Position numbers and translations under genes: made by a program
Part shown: positions 5,029-8,046 of the stretch, in pieces
Layout of the letters: every line of letters starts with the position of its first letter
Position numbering within the stretch: the first letter of the stretch is position 1
Notes under the pieces: generated by a model
What the model was told of the DNA's origin: nothing
Database searches by the model: none
Seen by the model: only the letters and a program-made list of their open reading frames with translations
From: an uncultured Collinsella sp.
GTDB lineage: Bacteria; Actinomycetota; Coriobacteriia; Coriobacteriales; Coriobacteriaceae
Length of the DNA stretch: 8,046 nucleotides
Reading direction: 5' to 3'
Assembly: GCA_937989875.1 (NCBI GenBank)
Contig: CALKBO010000067.1
Coordinates: forward strand, 1-8,046

Positions 5029-8000
5029 ATGAACAGCAAAAACTATATTAAACGGCATGATTTAAATCAGCCAGCGGATCTTCTGCCTCTGTCGCCGCAG
5101 TTCAACGAACAGGCTCACGCCAACTATGTTGTTAGGCTCTTACGCGCTGTGTATGAACAGAGAGAGTGCTTTAACATCGCTTTGGCTGGCCCCTATGGTT
5201 GTGGAAAAAGCAGCATACTGTCAGAGTTCTGTTCGATTTCAAAAAAAGCCGGGCATCGGATCGTGCACGTCGGCCTCTCCACCCTCAACCCTTCTGAGAT
5301 ACCCCAAAAGGATGTCATCGGATTCCTTGAGCGTGAAATTCTTGGATAAATACTCTATCAGGGCAACTTCAATAAAGCGCCTAAGTCATCTATCCAAGGG
5401 ATCCACCGTGACTCACATCTTCGTTCAGTTGCTTCCGCATTTTTACTTGCGTTGTTTGCCATGCTGTTCATTGCTGTGCTTGTATTCATTTCCGATGGAA
5501 AACCAGACAAGCTAGCAACATGGGTTCAGTTTTGGTCATGGTCCTTAACTGGTGAACAGCTGTTACCGACGATGTTGAAAATATTCTTCTGTATTTCAGT
5601 CTTTACAGCCTTGCTAGTTGCTTCAAGCAAGTTATTTCCTTCGCGCCTGACCATCAATTCGTTTTCAAATGGGCCTGCGTCTCTTTCTCTTGAAAAAGAA
5701 CAGCCATCTTTTTTCAATAAATACCGTGACGAACTAATTTACTTTTTTGAAGTCAATCGTATCGATGCTGTGCTGTTTGAGGATCTTGATCGTTTTGAAA
5801 GACCTTTAATTTACGAGGAACTTCGTAACTTAAACACGATAATTAACTGTGCGCCTGGTATTAAAAAACCGGTTAAGTTCGTATATGCAGTCAGGGACAG
5901 CCTTTTTGATGACGAGTCCTTTACGTCGGATCAAATAGATGATGATTGCAGCTATTCAAGCAGAAATATTGTTAGGGGGTCTTCAAGAACAAAATTATTT
6001 GATTTGATCATTTCTGTCACACCGTTCATCGCTGCCTATTCTTCTTATGAATACCTACACGAGCTATTTTCTGACTACATTACCGAGTTAAAGAAATCTA
6101 ACATAATTGAAGGGACGAATTTCGAAGACCTTCTCCGCTTATCATCATCTTATTTATCAGATATGCGCCTACTGAAAAGCATTAGAAACGATTATATGAT
6201 TATGAGCGAAGAGCTTGGCTTCGATAAAAGCGCCACGCATAACAATAAGCTCGGCCTTCGCGAGGGAAGTCTTTTCGCGATAGTAATTTACAAAAACTTA
6301 TATCCCACGGAGTTCGAGTTACTCCGTATGGGAAAAGGCAAGCTTTACGAGCTGCTATCATTCTTCGAGGTAACCGTCTCTGAGTCCATGAAGCAACTCG
6401 CTGTGCTTCGCGATGTATCTGTAAACTTTGCAAATGGCGGTATATTTGACTCGGAAGTTGCTGTCAAACTTGGTACTGAATTAGATAGTTCAATTAAATC
6501 TTACGCTAAGTCAGGTTACGCTATCTTCATAAATGAAAATAGATATGATTGCGAGCACAACTCTCGAGCTATTGAAACCGAAGAATTCTGGACAAGCTAT
6601 TTCAATCTTTCTTCGAAGGATGTAATAGGTCTCGCGCCACCACGAAGCGGTAGTGCTTTTATTCGTCTAAAGAAGGGAGAATTCGCTTCTATTTTTTCTA
6701 AAGGAGCATTCGAGACTAGTAATAGATTATCTACAGCAATTCTAAGTCAAGGACTTGATTGCAACGCAATTGAACAAATGATTTCTTGGTATAGAGGGGC
6801 TGATTTCTATAGTCTTTTAAAGGACGCTCAACCAAACCCTTACTGTAACGATGCATTTAACAAGCTGGCTTTGTCCTTATTTGGCGAGGAGCTTGTTTAC
6901 GAAATGCTAATCCATGGCTATATTCATAAAGACTTTTTCTTGTATATTGCAAGATATCCTGACGATGCTCACGTAGCTGCAGTTGAGTTCTTCAATACAT
7001 GCTATCGTTGCAACTTTTTTTACCCATCTTTTGAATTAAGTTATGAGGACTGCGAAGAGCTTTGTGAGCTTATTCCTGCCGCTCACTTATCTGAGCCCCG
7101 TTGCTTCAACACCGATTTATTACTGTACATGCTCAACACGGTTTGGCGTCATGATGATGCCCTTAAAATAATCAAGTCTGCGTCTCAAAACGAAGATTTC
7201 AATGGAGATTACTTATTAAATAGCATTTTTAAATCATCACAAGAAAAATGGCGAAACACGCCTTTTATTAAAATGCTTGTATCATCAACTCCTAAGGCCT
7301 TTGATTATATTGTTGATAATCGTAATTCAATTGAGACGTATTTCGCCGATCAAGAGGACGGTTCGTCTGGATCAAAATCAGTTGATAAATTCAATTCAAA
7401 CATGCTTACTACAATCCAAGAGGCCTTTTGCTCTATAGATGTTGATTTTGAATACAGTACAGCTAACTGTTCGGATTGGCTCAAGCAAAATGGAGAGCAA
7501 GCTCTAAGATCATTAAAGTATCCTGGAGAGGCAAAAGCAAGTGCAATTGCAGATTTGTATTTAAGTGCAGAAGTTGAGGTTGATTCGCTCGAGAAGATAA
7601 ACGCGAGCCTTTGCCATATTTTTATAAACAAAGGCGCGTATTCAATTAATCGCAACAATCTACTCAAAGTTTCAAATACAAGTTTCATACCTCCACTAAA
7701 CACCTTACGGGGTGAAGCTATTCTCAATCGTGTTTTAAGGGATGTCCAATCATTTAGTGAGTATTTAGACTTACTAACCTCTGATGAGCTTTCATGCACA
7801 GAACTAAAGGGAGGATTGATTCGCGATCTATTAGCCATTGCTTTAAGGAATTCACATCCTTTTTCATTTAATCTGTGTGATTTGCTTGATCGGTTTGTTC
7901 GTCATTCGAAAATTCCTCAACACAGTGTTGATATGTACGACGCCCTGGGCGGCATGCCGTCTCTCTACTCTCATAAATATGCCTTTTCATTGTTCAAATC

Positions 8001-8046
8001 TCTAATTGATAGAAACTTAGTTCAACCGACTCTGGCTTATTATCAC
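5029..8046 (+). pseudogene. YobI-like/KAP-type P-loop NTPase, interrupted by a nonsense codon, 3' end beyond the window
   Basis: This is a membrane-linked P-loop NTPase of unknown cellular role. Codon numbering starts at ATG 5029 and counts the stop as 107. Walker A is GPYGCGKS (54-61, Lys60). Two hydrophobic helices lie between the Walker motifs (about 133-155 and 179-200), the membrane insertion typical of KAP-like NTPases. Walker B is AVLFEDLDRF (247-256), followed by FVYAVRDSLF (284-293). RTKLFDLIISVTPFI (320-334), SDMRLLKSIRND (377-388) and LFAIVIYKNLYPTEFELL (415-432) follow. EMLIHGYIHKDFFLYIARYP (625-644) lies in the long C-terminal region, and all these match what I know of YobI proteins. 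Those proteins have roughly 1,200 residues, so about 200 are missing at the right edge. The frame is open for 899 codons after the in-frame TAA at 5347-5349. The first product would be only 106 residues, with Walker A but no Walker B. A restart at ATG 5461 would lack Walker A and begin inside the first membrane helix. Composition is AT-rich, unlike ugd, suggesting horizontal acquisition. Confidence 0.85.
5347..5349 (+). other. in-frame TAA that splits the NTPase gene
   Basis: The frame reads LEREILG, stop, ILYQGNFNKAPKSSIQGIHR with no change of frame. A Gln codon (CAA) at this place would restore a family-like EILGQILYQG sequence, so one C-to-T transition explains the stop. Ordinary use of TAA as a stop at 384 and elsewhere argues against a reassigned code. 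Confidence 0.85.

Noticed and set aside
5126..5515. 129-codon plus-strand frame overlapping the NTPase stop codon
   Set aside because: I considered a frameshift around 5347, but the original frame continues the family sequence directly after the TAA. This other frame gives no recognisable protein.
7350..7838. 162-codon minus-strand frame within the NTPase gene
   Set aside because: It is antisense to the open NTPase frame, with no motif and no ribosome binding site.

Overview
The window is a mosaic of AT-rich and strongly G+C-rich blocks. It looks like the 3' end of a surface-polysaccharide (capsule/O-antigen-type) locus next to an accessory or 'junk' region. The two sugar-nucleotide genes (1669-4035) use almost exclusively G/C third positions, while the genes on both sides are AT-rich. 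This suggests a high-G+C host, plausibly a gut actinobacterium of the Coriobacteriia (Collinsella/Olsenella-like), that has acquired low-G+C cargo. That taxonomic guess is inference from composition and gene content only.

Layout. 1-384 holds the C-terminal third of a Wzx-type polysaccharide flippase. It has in-frame stops just upstream and no ribosome binding site, so it is a remnant. 434-1642 is a GT-B glycosyltransferase of the GT4 type. 1669-2706 is a UDP-glucuronate 4-epimerase and 2776-4035 is a UDP-glucose 6-dehydrogenase (Ugd). An intrinsic terminator-like hairpin lies between these two, and a strong 15-bp-stem hairpin closes the locus at 4093-4132. Together the two enzymes would convert UDP-Glc to UDP-GlcA and then UDP-GalA for the polysaccharide assembled by the glycosyltransferases and exported by a flippase.

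4187-4565 carries, on the minus strand, a badly decayed C-terminal half of an IS256/Mutator-family transposase (stop codon, frameshifts, internal deletion). More degenerate sequence follows up to about 4830. A 9-bp direct repeat flanks this block. 4840-5028 is AT-rich and non-coding, with only an 8-codon mini-ORF behind a very good Shine-Dalgarno sequence.

5029-8046 is the most notable item. It is one long reading frame for a YobI-like/KAP-type membrane-associated P-loop NTPase that runs off the right edge. It is broken by a single in-frame TAA at 5347-5349, about 46 codons after the Walker A motif. All 899 codons after that stop are open. They contain the two-helix membrane insertion, the Walker B motif and the long C-terminal region expected of the family. 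The likeliest explanation is a recent CAA-to-TAA nonsense mutation (or a sequencing error), giving a fresh pseudogene. I see no RNA genes or CRISPR arrays.
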